A DNA stretch of 64,000 nucleotides from Crocodylus rhombifer (lineage: Eukaryota > Chordata > Crocodylia > Crocodylidae), in the NCBI GenBank assembly GCA_038503035.1, contig JAVSML010025538.1, forward strand, positions 372,001 through 436,000, given 5' to 3'. How positions within the stretch are numbered: position 1 is the stretch's first letter; each line of letters starts with the position of its first letter. The position numbers and the translations under genes are program-made. Positions 46,681 through 57,837 of the stretch are shown here, in pieces. The notes under the pieces were generated by a model. It was not told the origin of the DNA, did not search any database, and saw nothing but the letters and a program-made list of their open reading frames with translations.

Positions 46681-48775
46681 AACGCAGGGGTGGCGGGCAG
46701 GATAGTTAACACATACAAACTGGATTTCTGTACTTTGTGCTACTCCACATTCACACTTTATGGAGCTGGAGAAATCTGTCATCCTCTATCATTAGAAAGC
46801 TCAATGTCTGGTAAAAGTAGGAAGGTGTCAGCAGGCCACCAAAAGCTTCTAGATGAATGGTTCTCATTTTAAATATTCAGTGTCATAGAAAACTTCTTGG
46901 TCCAATTTCTATTTGCATTTACTGCTGAACGTCATTCAGTCTTGACAGTTCCAGATGACTCACCATATCTCCCATGGTAAGTAATATGAACAGATTCTTA
47001 AACAACTTCTGATAACATGGTTTATGGCCACTTTAGGCTGCCGTGTGGTACCCAGCAAGTGATATGCCTCTCCAGTACAGATAGTGAAAGTATTTCACCT
47101 CTCTCCCACTAATATAATTGAATATGAAACAGAATTATTGAACTCCATCGCCTCCATGTAATTTAAATTGCTGGCAATTTTTTTTACTGGATTTGACACT
47201 GCTGTAGGATTTGACATGGCTGACAAGCATGTTGAACTTCATCTGGCAAGCTCTTAAAGTTTCAGTGCACAGTATAAACCCATGAAATTTGCAAATCTAA
47301 ATAAAGCCCAAGAACCAACTTTCAATAAAACTGACCTTTACTGAGCTGCATTAAAAAAAGTGAAATGTGTTTGTTGTCTAGAAGTAGTCAATAGTGTTAA
47401 ATAATATATTAAGTTAAAAGTTTGCTTTGAATATATCATTGCTCCTTACCACATTTGTATTTCGTTATTACCTGAACAATTAAAATTGTGCATGCTTATA
47501 ATGCCTTTTATATTTTACTGCTACTTTAAGGTCTGAGAATTTTTCCAGGTGCATTTCTCTTCCAATTCTTAGTCTTACATTATTTTAGGAGAGACTCCCT
47601 GTAAAATCCTGATTTTTTCCCCCCACAAAAGTGCTGTGGGGAGAATACCTGCAATGTTACCCATGGTTGAGCAATTCAAAGCAAGAATGTAGTCACATAG
47701 GGCATTTGTAGAGACACAAAAGTGGATTAAATGCTCTTTTGCACCACTTTAATGGTGTTGCTGTTTGCACAAGTTTGCAAACTCGGCAGCGTACTGCACG
47801 TTAATTTGAGCCACTGTAAGATCCTATGCTCTAAGTTCTCACAAACCTATGAAGTTCAGAATTTCCCCAGAGCTGGGAGAGACAAAGCAAACACTTTTCT
47901 TTTGACAAAAGAAGTCACCCTGTGAGGAAGGGCCGGGGGGGGGGGGGGGTAGTGTCACTGAAATCTCAATTACACAAGGTCTGAGAGCTATCACTTCATT
48001 GAAACCAAGGAAGTAACACGAATAGTGAAAAGGCAGCCTTGATTCATGAAGTATAATTGTTTCTGTTTCTACATAGAATTTAAAAAACTTAAGAAGCCAT
48101 AAAACAAAGTCTTAATAGAATTCCTGGAGACACCTGCTAGACAGCCCAGCATGGTTTTCATGGACTAAAGGGACTTCTGGAGAAGAGAATTTAAATAGTG
48201 AGAAGCTCCAGACATGGGCTAAAGAGGATGTGACAAATTAATCATTGCACATCTGTTAAGTTTGTTCCTTCAAGTAATTTAATGAATTTAATTAAATCTA
48301 GTTTTCAAAGCAGCAGTACCTTTCTTTTTTTACCCTAGGCATTACACAGTCTATTGTTAAGGTGAATCCCACTCCCCAAAAGCAATAGGGAAAAAAAGGT
48401 AAATTTAATAATGGGGAAAAATCATGGAAACAGAGATAAGAGTAGGACAGGAATAGAAGGAAGTAAGGCCCCTAAAGTTATAGGTAAATTCAGATAAGCA
48501 TCTGCTCATGGGTAAGGAGGGTCTTTAGCAATACATACCCAAGGTAGTCAGGTTTACCTCCTACTAACAGTTACTGCAGGTGCTTGAATAAAATGGTTGA
48601 ATATCTTCTACCCAAAAAAATACGCTAGAAATAGAAATGAGAATCTGCTTTTGGTGGGGACTAGTCTCTTGAAAACCTGTTTCTACTACTACAGCTGTCT
48701 TAGTTCCTGTAAGCAGATCATTACTTGATTATTAGACACACATGCCAAGTCATAAATTAATATTAAGTCAGTGAT
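46681..48775. other. Single-copy-like DNA
   Basis: A 15-G run at 47935-47949 is the only simple feature. Near 47700-47790 gcatttgtagagacacaaaa might be the end of another small MITE. Nothing else was recognised. Confidence 0.4.
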
Positions 48776-48925
48776 GGGACTTGAACCTTGATCTCTTAGC
48801 TTCCCAGGTGAGTGCTCTACACTGGAGGTAATAGAGTAATTAGATAGCTGTTCTCTCTGAAGGATAATTGCTAATACATGCCGACTGCAGGAGAGGAAGC
48901 CCTCCTGAGAAGCAGGTGCAAGTTT
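48776..48925 (-). repeat. tRNA-derived SINE-like element
   Basis: The minus strand carries gtagagcactcacctgggaa, fitting an A-box area, and about 35 bp on ggttcaagtcc (48777-48787), a perfect RNA polymerase III B box. Upstream on that strand lies the ggagggcttcctctcctgca segment shared with 46.2 kb. It lacks a complete tRNA fold, so it is a SINE and not a tRNA gene. Confidence 0.65.
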
Positions 48926-49523
48926 CCTTCTTCATTAAATGAGAAACTTAACTTTTTTCAGCTGGTAGCACTGAGGATATGAAAGTATTTGATATCTGAG
49001 CTAAGTGGAGGCGTTCCTTTGTGTATCAAACAATTAAACACAGCAGACAAGGGGAAAACAACATTAACCTTCTGAGCAAACCTCAAATGGCCTTTGGAGG
49101 AAAATGCTGCATTATCACCCACATAGTGAAGGCACAATACTGAAACCCAACAGCAAAGGTAAATGGGTGAATTTTGATAAGGACAATAAACCTACATGAC
49201 CTACAAGCATACAGCCATTCCATCTCTCATCTGTGGGTCTATGAGTTTTATATTTCAAGAGATAGTGCCTCTTTTGGTCTGTGCCACCTATGGGTTATTG
49301 CCTTGCACAATTCTATAGTTAGTAAAGTCAGGAGCTAGATTCTGAATATACTTTCCTCTGCACTACAATAGGGGAAAGTGAGAAGGCCTTTTCAAAATTT
49401 TCCCATCTTGTACAGCTGTGAAGAATATGTCATGATCCAGCTCTTTATTTGCTTTTGAACTGTAGTTGCTGCATTTAAGGGAATGATAAGCACATTTATG
49501 AGGCATGATAAGCACTTAGTGAC
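48926..49523. other. Single-copy-like DNA
   Basis: No gene or repeat end. The last 40 bp contain gcatgataagcacttagtga and a second catgataag, of which the latter is part of the next element's target duplication. Confidence 0.4.
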
Positions 49524-49531
49524 ATGATAAG

Positions 49532-51475
49532 TAGGATTATGTGAAGCTTCGGTAGCCGATTCAATTTGGAGGAGATTTGGCCTGATTTGGGGATCAAATC
49601 TCTGAATCCAAATTGAATTGGGAGACCAAGTAAAAGCTCGGAATAGATTTGCAGCTTCAGAAAAGCTTTGGTCGATTCGGCCATAGACTAAACAAGCAGC
49701 TGACAGTTGCCTCCAGCTGGTAAATCTGTTGGGATTGGGAGAGTGGGGAGAGAAATGGTGTGGGGGAGGGAGGTATTGCGGCTGGGGCTGGGACAAGCTG
49801 CCCAGCCAGGGCAGGGAGCTGCATTACTTAGGGAGGGGGAGGGCCTGGGATGCAGTCAAGGCAGCACTGGGAGCAGGGGATCTACCCTGCTGCCACTTGC
49901 CCAGCCAGGGAATGGGGGGTGTGAAGTGGGTGCAGCTTGCTCCAGGTGGAAGGGAGCAAGAAGCAGCAGGGCATAGGCCCTGCTCCTAGTGCTGCCATGC
50001 CTGCATCCCACCCCTCCCTTCCATGCTGGCTGGCAAGTGGCAGCAGGGCAGAGCCCCCGCTCCCAGCAGTGATATGGGCACAGTAGTGCTGGGAGCAGGG
50101 GCTACGCCCTGCTGCCACCCACAGCAAACAGAGCCTGCATCATCCCCGCTTTGCAACAGCTGGGCAAGCGGCAGCTGGGAATAGCCCTGTGGCTCTCTGT
50201 GCCGGGGCAGAGGCAGGTACAGCTGAAGGAACCATGGAAGAAGCCCACATGGCTGCCCTGCCAGGCCCCATCCTCCACTCAGTCCCAGCCTAGTCCTAGC
50301 ACTTAAAAAAAAAAAAAGCCCCAAACTCACTGGCTCTTGTAGCAGTGATTGGGGCCTCTAAGGGCTCATGGCAGAGCCTCCCCATGCAGGCATTGCCCTC
50401 CTCACCTGCCACCCATGTGGCAGCTGCCCCATGGCATGAGTACAGCATGACCCAGCAAGGAGCTGTGCACTGTCTGGCTGCTGGGGGAGCTCCAGCAGTC
50501 AGCCAGAGCCCAGCACCATTCAGCCCCAGCTGCCCCAGCTCTCAGGCGGCACACAGGGTCCTGCCAAGCTGTGCTGAACCCACGCCATGGGGCAGCTGCC
50601 ACATGGGTTCCAGGATGGGGGGAGCCCCACTTCCCTCCACTGAGAAGGAGGGCTCTGACATAAGTGCCCACAGGCCCCTATCACTGCTGCTGGAGCCAGT
50701 GAGTGTGGGGCTTTTTTCTTTTTTTTTTTTTAAAGCTCTGCACTCACCAGCTCCAGCAGTGGTGACTGGGGCCTCTGGGGGCTCATGGCAGACATCCACC
50801 ATGCAGTTCAGTGCAGTGGGGGGCAGTGGAGATCACCCCCCCCCACTTGGCACCTGCACAGCATTGCCCCATGGTGTGGGTTCAGTGCAGCTCAGGATTG
50901 TCTGGGAGCTGGGATGGCTCCACATCAACTGGAGCCTGGCAGTGCCCAGCCCCAGTGGCCTCAGCTCCGAGGCAATGTGTGGTGCCCTGCCACACTACAC
51001 CGCACCCACACCATGAGGCAGCTGCCATGCAGTTTCCAGGTGGGGGGGACAATGTCTGCTACCCCTCACTACCCTGTACTGTGGGGGGGGGGGGGCAATG
51101 CCATGAGCACCCAGAGGCCCCAATCACCACTGCTGCAGCCGGTGAGTGTGGGGCTTTTTAAGTGCCAGGACTAGGCTGGGGCTGGATGGGGGATGGGGCT
51201 AGGCAGGACAGCCATGGGGGCTTCTCCCATGGCTCCACGCACCTGGGGAGAGGCAGACACAGTAGGAGGAGCTGCAAGAAAACCTGCAGCCACCCAGCTG
51301 TGCCTCCCTCTCTCCAGCCGATCTGAATCACTGAATCTCTCTGAATCAGCCTCGAATTTCTTTAAGCAGATTCAGATGAATTGATTCAGGACCGTGATCT
51401 GAATCTCTAGATCAAATCACTGTCCTCTGAATTGGTCGACTCCAAATTGAATACTTCCCTATTTGCACAAGCTAA
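49532..51475. mobile_element. Foldback hAT-type element, GC-rich interior, perfect 8-bp TSD
   Basis: Flanked by atgataag on both sides (49524-49531 and 51476-51483). The left end taggattatgtgaagcttcg and the right end, read inward as ttagcttgtgcaaataggga, belong to the family seen at 16.1 and 24.0 kb. Next to the ends lie GATTCAATTTGG-type words. The 1.5-kb interior is GC-rich and differs from the other copies. It holds direct repeats (gtgattggggcctctaaggg near 50345, gtgactggggcctctggggg near 50760) and inverted ones (gccagtgagtgtggggcttt near 50695, gccggtgagtgtggggcttt near 51137), with poly(T), poly(A) and G runs. Long frames here, including 223 codons at 50345-51016, are compositional. 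Confidence 0.85.
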
Positions 51476-51499
51476 ATGATAAGCATAATTAAGGACCTA

Positions 51500-51548
51500 T
51501 ATATATATATTAAGTACCTAATATATATATATATATATTAGGTACTTA
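51500..51548. repeat. AT microsatellite in a perfect 38-bp palindrome
   Basis: 51511-51548 reads taagtaccta, then (AT)n, then taggtactta, a perfect inverted repeat. A shorter AT run and aaggaccta precede it. It starts 28 bp after the target duplication of the previous element. Confidence 0.9.
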
Positions 51549-51586
51549 AACTGCAGAAAAAAAATGAGAATTAAATTAACCTCATA

Positions 51587-51872
51587 GGCTAGGTACAGAC
51601 ATTCAAAAAGCCTTGATCTAAGTTACAAGTTTTTTCGGTTTTCTGTAAGCAGTGTAGTTTCGATCAGTAGCAAACAGAACACACATTTGCCTTTAGAGGG
51701 AAGAGTGAGGGCAAATTAGGTTTCTGCCATTTTTAAACCAGTCTGTATGTACTGAACTTCTATTCTATTACAGGTATAGACTGGTTTTGTGTGCCAAACC
51801 TCTGTTCTGTTATAGGCATAGACCAGTTTCCAATCACATATACTGGTAAAAGTATACTGTCTGTACCCGGCC
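51587..51872. mobile_element. Small MITE with ATA target duplication
   Basis: The ends ggctaggtacagacattc and, read inward, ggccgggtacagacagtata are inverted repeats. The element is bordered by ata on both sides (51584-51586 and 51873-51875), a 3-bp duplication such as PIF/Harbinger elements make. It is 286 bp and non-coding. Inner words gaccagtttccaatcacata and atagactggttttgtgtgcc form a further repeat pair. Confidence 0.7.
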
Positions 51873-51875
51873 ATA

Positions 51876-53276
51876 AAAAAAATAAAACAACAACGGGGTT
51901 TTAAAGAAGTCCCACTGTTTACCAGCTCCCATAGAACAAAGGTGTTTGTATAGATGCTAAATGTGACACCAAACAGAGCATTAATTTAGACACTCAGTAC
52001 TGCTCCAGTAAAATCTACCAGAATTTTCCACTGCTGACTCTCACTTGCCTTATGCCTTCTGTAGTCAACATCTGCACAGAGCAAGTATAAAGTGGGTGTA
52101 AGATGCTAGTACTGGTACATTTAGTCTTTGAATATTCAGTGCCAGTATTTCTGTTGCCTTTGAGGTAGATTCATTTCCCTGGCAGAAGCTGATGTGACAT
52201 TACTAATGAATCCTAGATTGACAATATGTCACACAGAGTTGGGAGTTCCAGTCTGTCAAACCTAGTTGAAAAGTTTGGTTTCCCCAAGTCAAACATGGCA
52301 TGCAGTAACATAATTTATTATCGAATTCCACAGCATATCACCAATAAAAATGACTTACCTGTTCCTTCCATTTAAATTTTACCTGCCAAACAGACACATA
52401 CATACAAACCCTACATATGCTGTAATCGGGAAATGTACTGCAAACCATGCTCCAGAATCTCAACCTCCACTTACAGTATTAAGTTTCTAGAATTTATCAT
52501 TGCAAAGAAATTTTGAAAAAAGTGACCAAAACCAAAAAAGACACCAGTCTAGTTTAGCAGAGGCCAAAGCAATGGCCTTAAGAGGTACAAACTCCATGGT
52601 TGTGGAATCTTGCATATTTCCAAGATGTCACCTATTTCAGTATTTTCCCTGAGAATTTAGCAGTGTGTGGAAACCTCCTTGAAACTTAATGTCTAATAGA
52701 TTTAAGCACAAGCTAAAAGTTAAGGCACATATTTAAGTGTTTTGCCCCTAAATACATGGAATTACACTACTTGACAATTAAAGATCAGAATATATTTACC
52801 AATATTTTGAGAGATTTTAACTGAAATACAGCATAGGTTCCAGGATCTGCTACAATCCATTTATCTAGGACCAGAAGAGGATTTATTTGAGATTGACCCA
52901 AGTAGAGCACCATATAGTAAGGCATGCATGATATTGTTGGACAGCTAGTAGGCTTCATCAGTGTGATAATTTACTTGGAAGATGAGTGACAAGAATCACT
53001 GCAGCTGGATTTCAGACCCGACTTGAAATGGATTTAAGCTGCAGCATGTCCCTTCCCTAATCCCGTCTTGATCACTTCTATATAAGTTCCCTAAATTCTG
53101 TCTCTGTTCCTACACCCTACTGTGCTGAACTGGTATTTTTGGAAGCAACAATCCCTGTCAATCACTAAAGGGAAGGCTGCTTCCATAAATGCTGATTTAC
53201 TAGCATAGCAGAGATAGTGCTGCAGGGATAGGTGGCATGTCAGTAACAGTGGAAGAAGCTGCATTAAGAAAGAAAA
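51876..53276. other. Single-copy-like AT-rich DNA
   Basis: No exon, RNA gene or repeat end was recognised. Confidence 0.4.
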
Positions 53277-53540
53277 GGTGCATCTACATGTGCCCCTATG
53301 GCACCATTGTTACTGTGTTATTACACCATTGTTACACCATTTAGTACTTTTGAAAGTACTACATGATGGTGCAGTAACAACCCATACTGCACCGTTTGTG
53401 CAGCGCACAGTTATTTTTAGCCACTATGTTGCTGTACCAGCACACCATAATGAGGTAACATGTTGCTATGGTGATGTAGCTGGTGGCAACGTGGATTTTG
53501 CCCACGGATGCTAGGTCTTCATAGCATGTGTAGACACACC
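53277..53540. mobile_element. MITE of the GTCTACAC family
   Basis: The ends ggtgcatctacatgtgc and, read inward, ggtgtgtctacacatgct are clear inverted repeats. The interior has repeated ttacaccattgttac words and facing segments that would fold (tggtgcagtaac with gttgctgtaccag). There is no coding capacity; the frames crossing it are chance. Confidence 0.75.
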
Positions 53541-54395
53541 CAAAGGGTAGTGATGCTGACTTCTTGGAACTGAGTAAAAATGGCTCTTTGGGGCAGCAAT
53601 AGCTGTTGAGCATGGAAGTAAGGGATACAGCCTCCGACTCGGGACTTTCTAAACTTTGGATGCTGAAGGCTGCAAGTAAGAGAAACAATGGAAAAAGCCC
53701 TGATCATACCCAGTTCACTCCCTTTCAGTGCCCACTCTCTGCCACTGTGTGACAAAGGATATTGTGCAAGATGGACCCAGTTTTACCCAGTAAATGGCAA
53801 TTTTTATGTTATATTCTTATGATCCCTGACTTCAGAGTAATTTCCATACCATACAAGGGGTTAATTGAGTTTCATTTATTTTTTAGAGAACATGTGCACG
53901 TTATAGTAGTTTACTATCCATCTATCATATTTTTAGGACACATATCATGGTGTCACATTTCAGTTTGTGCATCAGACTTTTAGATGAAATGCAAGATTGA
54001 ATTCTTATCTATTTGTGATTATTAAAGATTCCTCAGGATTTTTGTCCATATTTTAAAAAGGTAAACCTAAACCCCTCTTTAGAACACTAGTTGGATAGTT
54101 ATAGACACACCCTACTTAACTTGTATACATATAACCCATACATTTGTTGGCCTTTTTTCTTCATTTTCTTTCTTAAATTGCTGCCTGATGTTAAAAATCT
54201 AGTTTCCTTTCAGTAGTGAGTGAAATGAGGTCTGTACACTCTCTCTCCACCTTAAGTACTTTCCTCATGGCTCCCATCACCAAAGCACTGAGCATTCAGA
54301 GCCTCATCTTTAAAATGTTTTCCCTCACAAAACCCATATTAGGTAGGGAAATGCTATTATCCTTATTCAGCTATAGAACAGAGGCAGTTAAAGAC
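53541..54395. other. Single-copy-like DNA
   Basis: No exon, RNA gene or repeat end was recognised. Confidence 0.4.
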
Positions 54396-54680
54396 CAAAG
54401 GTGTCTATGCATGAGCAGCAAGGCTGCTCCAATGCACTTGAATTCCAGTGTGTCTGAGCAGACTTGATTAAATGCGTCTCGTGTATCACTGTGCCAGCAC
54501 TGAAAAATGGTAGCGGGGGTGCTTGAACTAAAGCTTCTTAGCAAGTACCTCCGCTGCCATTTTTCAACTCAGAGACATGGAGGTATTTTAATTAGAGTGG
54601 CTCTTAGACCCGGTCTATTTAAAGTGCTCATCTCCACACCAGCCCCAGAGCATGTGTGAAAGTGCCCAAAAGACCCAGAT
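54396..54680. mobile_element. MITE with strong internal hairpin
   Basis: From aaaggtgtctatgcatgagc to gagcatgtgtgaaagtgccc, with outer ends only loosely inverted. At its centre tgaaaaatggtagcgggggt (54501 on) faces acctccgctgccatttttca (54547-54566) around a loop of roughly 25 bases. The right side matches that of the element at 35.9-36.5 kb. Confidence 0.55.
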
Positions 54681-57600
54681 ATTCAGGTGTGTTTAGGTGC
54701 ATAACTCTCATTACTTGCAATAAAAATTAAATGCTTAAATACCTTTAAAGTCTGGCCTAGTCACCTGCCTTTGATGTAACAGTCCTGAATTGCAGGCTAA
54801 AGATTTAACCAGCTTTCCTGATAGACCCCAAATGTAGTTACTTGAATTGTGCTCACCAAATCTTCATGTGCAGGTTTGGGTCTTGAAGGCGTGCCTACAT
54901 TTAAAGAATCATTTGCTCTGGCAGAAGCATTAGCTGAACACCAAAGAGTCATGTTGCTGTATGGAAATTCCTGTTTGTATCAATAAAATCAATAAGATTT
55001 AGTGATGTATGCCCAATTTGAAAATGCAATGTGTGTGGGAGAGATTAAATATTTAGCATTTCATAGAAAGTTATGAATTGAAAGCCCTTGGAGATGAAAC
55101 ATTTCCATGATGATAAAAATTAAAAGAAAGATAGAAACATCACAGGTTCCCCTTATATTACCTAGCTGTGAACATAAATAGGGAGGAAACTTTTCAGACT
55201 CTGACTCTTCCAGATGTTAATTTCATCCCGTGACAAAGATCTGACCAATTTTATCTGACAGATCCCCAAAATTGCACAACCTGCTATGCCACATGGGCAC
55301 AGCAGGACACACAATATTTGAGGCCAAAGATGAAATATGTCAGATCCCAACTGTGTGTTTGCTAGGGTATGCAGCTGGCTGCACCAGTGCACCCAGGTGG
55401 AGGCAGCTGGAGTTTGGGGAGCTCTGTGATACCCAGCTGCACACCCACTAGTAAATAAGTCTATGGTCAAGCATATGTGGATCATGGAGCTCCCCAATCC
55501 CCAACTACCCAAGCCCTACATCTTAGAATTGTGTGAATTTAGCCAGCTTCATCGGGCCGTAGACTGATATCTCCCTAATCCACAGTCTGCATGCATCTGG
55601 CAGCACATGTGCCTGTGATAACTCAGTGCCTTAGGCAACTGGGGATGGGGGGAACATACCCCATTCCCAGTGGCCACCAGTGCTAAGCTGTCACCAGCAT
55701 ACATGCTGCAGGCTGAATGAATGTTGGGTTGCAGGAAGCTGAGGATCAGGGATGTCTTCATGCATAGGGATCTGGTGGGCTGCTTCACACAGGACCATTT
55801 AAAGCCCCACTGTGCAGCCAGCATCAGGAAAAATCTATGGGCTTGCCCTGCACCAGCAAGTTTGAAACCCTGCCATGCATCCGGCATTGAGCTGCAAGGC
55901 AGGGCTTTAATATGCCACAAATCAAATTAAACTGCAATATAAATCAGCCACAAAAAATTCCTCATTAAATGTGGAACATCTTTGTGGCTGGCTGGCCATT
56001 TTTATTGAAAGAGAACATGCATGAACATCTGGAATGTTGTCAAAAAGTTGTGATACACATCCTTTTATCCCACAACAAATGTAATGCTTGGAGGGGGCCT
56101 GTATATCTCTATATTCCTAAGCCTTTCCATTAAGATTGCCATCATTCATGACAAGTGAACACTAGTTATGGCGCTGGCTTTAGCAACATTCATGTTCATA
56201 ACTGGATAAGGTTCTATAACAACACAAATAACTTCACCCACAGAAGAAAGCTTTGAGGTGTAATTAACTGCCCTCTGAGCCATCCTGGATTTTGAAGTTT
56301 AAGAATGTAGCTTGTAACTCTCTTTTGGATTCTTCTCAATCCAATATGTTTATGTAAAAAAAGGTATTAAAAAGCTGAGTAAATGATTTGGTGTGAAAAT
56401 TATTTAACACATTTAGCATCTTTATCTAGCTGTTGGCAGGTTATGACTCTCTAATTTATTCAGCATTCCACATTATCTGCCAAAATCCATACAATCCTGA
56501 GTCCATTAATTGCACACCTACAGTTCATTATAAGTATCTGATATTATTAGGACCGTTTCCTCTCCCCTACTGGATGAACTCTCAGAATCAGATTTCCACT
56601 GTGATCATTCATGCTTATAAGTTCAGTGTTCACCATCCATTGAATATTGTCAAATATTAAATTAAAGTTCACTGTTCCAGTGATATTCTACCAATAAGCT
56701 CATTTGCTTGGATTCTCATGAAAAAGGGACATAACCAATATGAAGTCAATATTTTATTCAAGTGAATATAAATGGATTTTTTTTTAAAGGTGTTCAGCCA
56801 TGTTTATTAATCTAATAACTATTTCAGTTATTTATAGGTAAGGTATAATAGCAGCCATGTTTTGTTCAGGTCAAACTTAGTTGCAAAGATATGCATTATT
56901 ATTTTATGATATAACAGATATGCAAGTGTCTGCACAGACAGTTAATATTTTATTTTATCTCCAAATCTACATCTGAAGAAATGTAAATAAATCAACAACA
57001 ATACTGAAGGAATTTTCCCCTCAGACCTCAAATTTCTTTTCATGATTTCTCTAGAGAGAAATTTTCCAGATACTAGGATCTAAAAAGGAAGTTTATATAG
57101 CACAATGTAGTTTTAATTTGCTTCCAATATTTGCATTATCTGAATGTCTCATTGAATATTGTGAATCATATCATAAGTAGCACTGTACCAGAAAATAGTT
57201 TGCTACTTTTTCTCTTTCAAAGACCTGTTGAACAAAATATTTTAGTCAATTTCTTCATATCTTTTTAATAGAACTTGGATACTTATTAATGGATCAAACT
57301 GTTATGATTCTGGCTTCACAGCTTCCTTTTAAATTTAATCTCTACTTTTTAAAATTTGAAAGATATGCTGGTGGAGTTGATCTGAACCATCTGACATGAA
57401 GACCCTTCAGTAGTCAAAGATGCAATTACTGAGTCTATGTTGGGAGAGAAGTTCAGGATGTCAGCATGACAAGATGAAACAGAATAGATTCTGCATGAAG
57501 TCAGGGACTCTATATCTGTTTTGTACTCATTCCATTAATCTGAACTCAGACTCAATAGATCCATGAATAAGGAGACCAGAGACATCTGAGTTTTTGTTGA

Positions 57601-57837
57601 TGGTGTTATTGTTGAAAATGAATAGTGATTTCTTACATCTGCATGTCAAGGTTGTGCTTTTTGAATTCTTATCCACATGATTATACAACAGGAATGGTTC
57701 ATTGCGATTCTCATCTCCCTTCCAGTTTTGTTAACTTTGAAACTAAGATTTTAAAAAAGTACAATAATTTTTTGTTTGGCAAGCATTTTGAGGAACTGGA
57801 GGCTGTTCTAATCAACATTTCTACTTGGAAACAAGTA
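54681..57837. other. AT-rich single-copy-like DNA
   Basis: 3.1 kb without recognised repeat ends, RNA genes or exons. The 123- and 116-codon minus frames near 55.2-55.9 kb have no domain and lie in a more GC-rich patch (55340-55900) that may be an old repeat. Confidence 0.4.

Noticed and set aside
48776..48860. A tRNA gene on the minus strand
   Set aside because: A and B boxes are present, but a full cloverleaf and an intact acceptor stem are not visible; other decayed copies point to a SINE.
49392..49796. 134-codon minus frame crossing the left end of the 49.5-kb element
   Set aside because: It spans the transposon border and target duplication, so it cannot be an ancestral gene, and it has no domain.
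50345..51016. 223-codon open frame on the plus strand
   Set aside because: It lies in the GC-rich repeated interior of an hAT-type element, overlaps equally long frames on both strands and has no domain. It is compositional.
49740..51310. Possible CpG island and promoter
   Set aside because: The GC richness is that of the repeat interior, bounded by the transposon ends and target duplication. No exon or promoter motif adjoins it.
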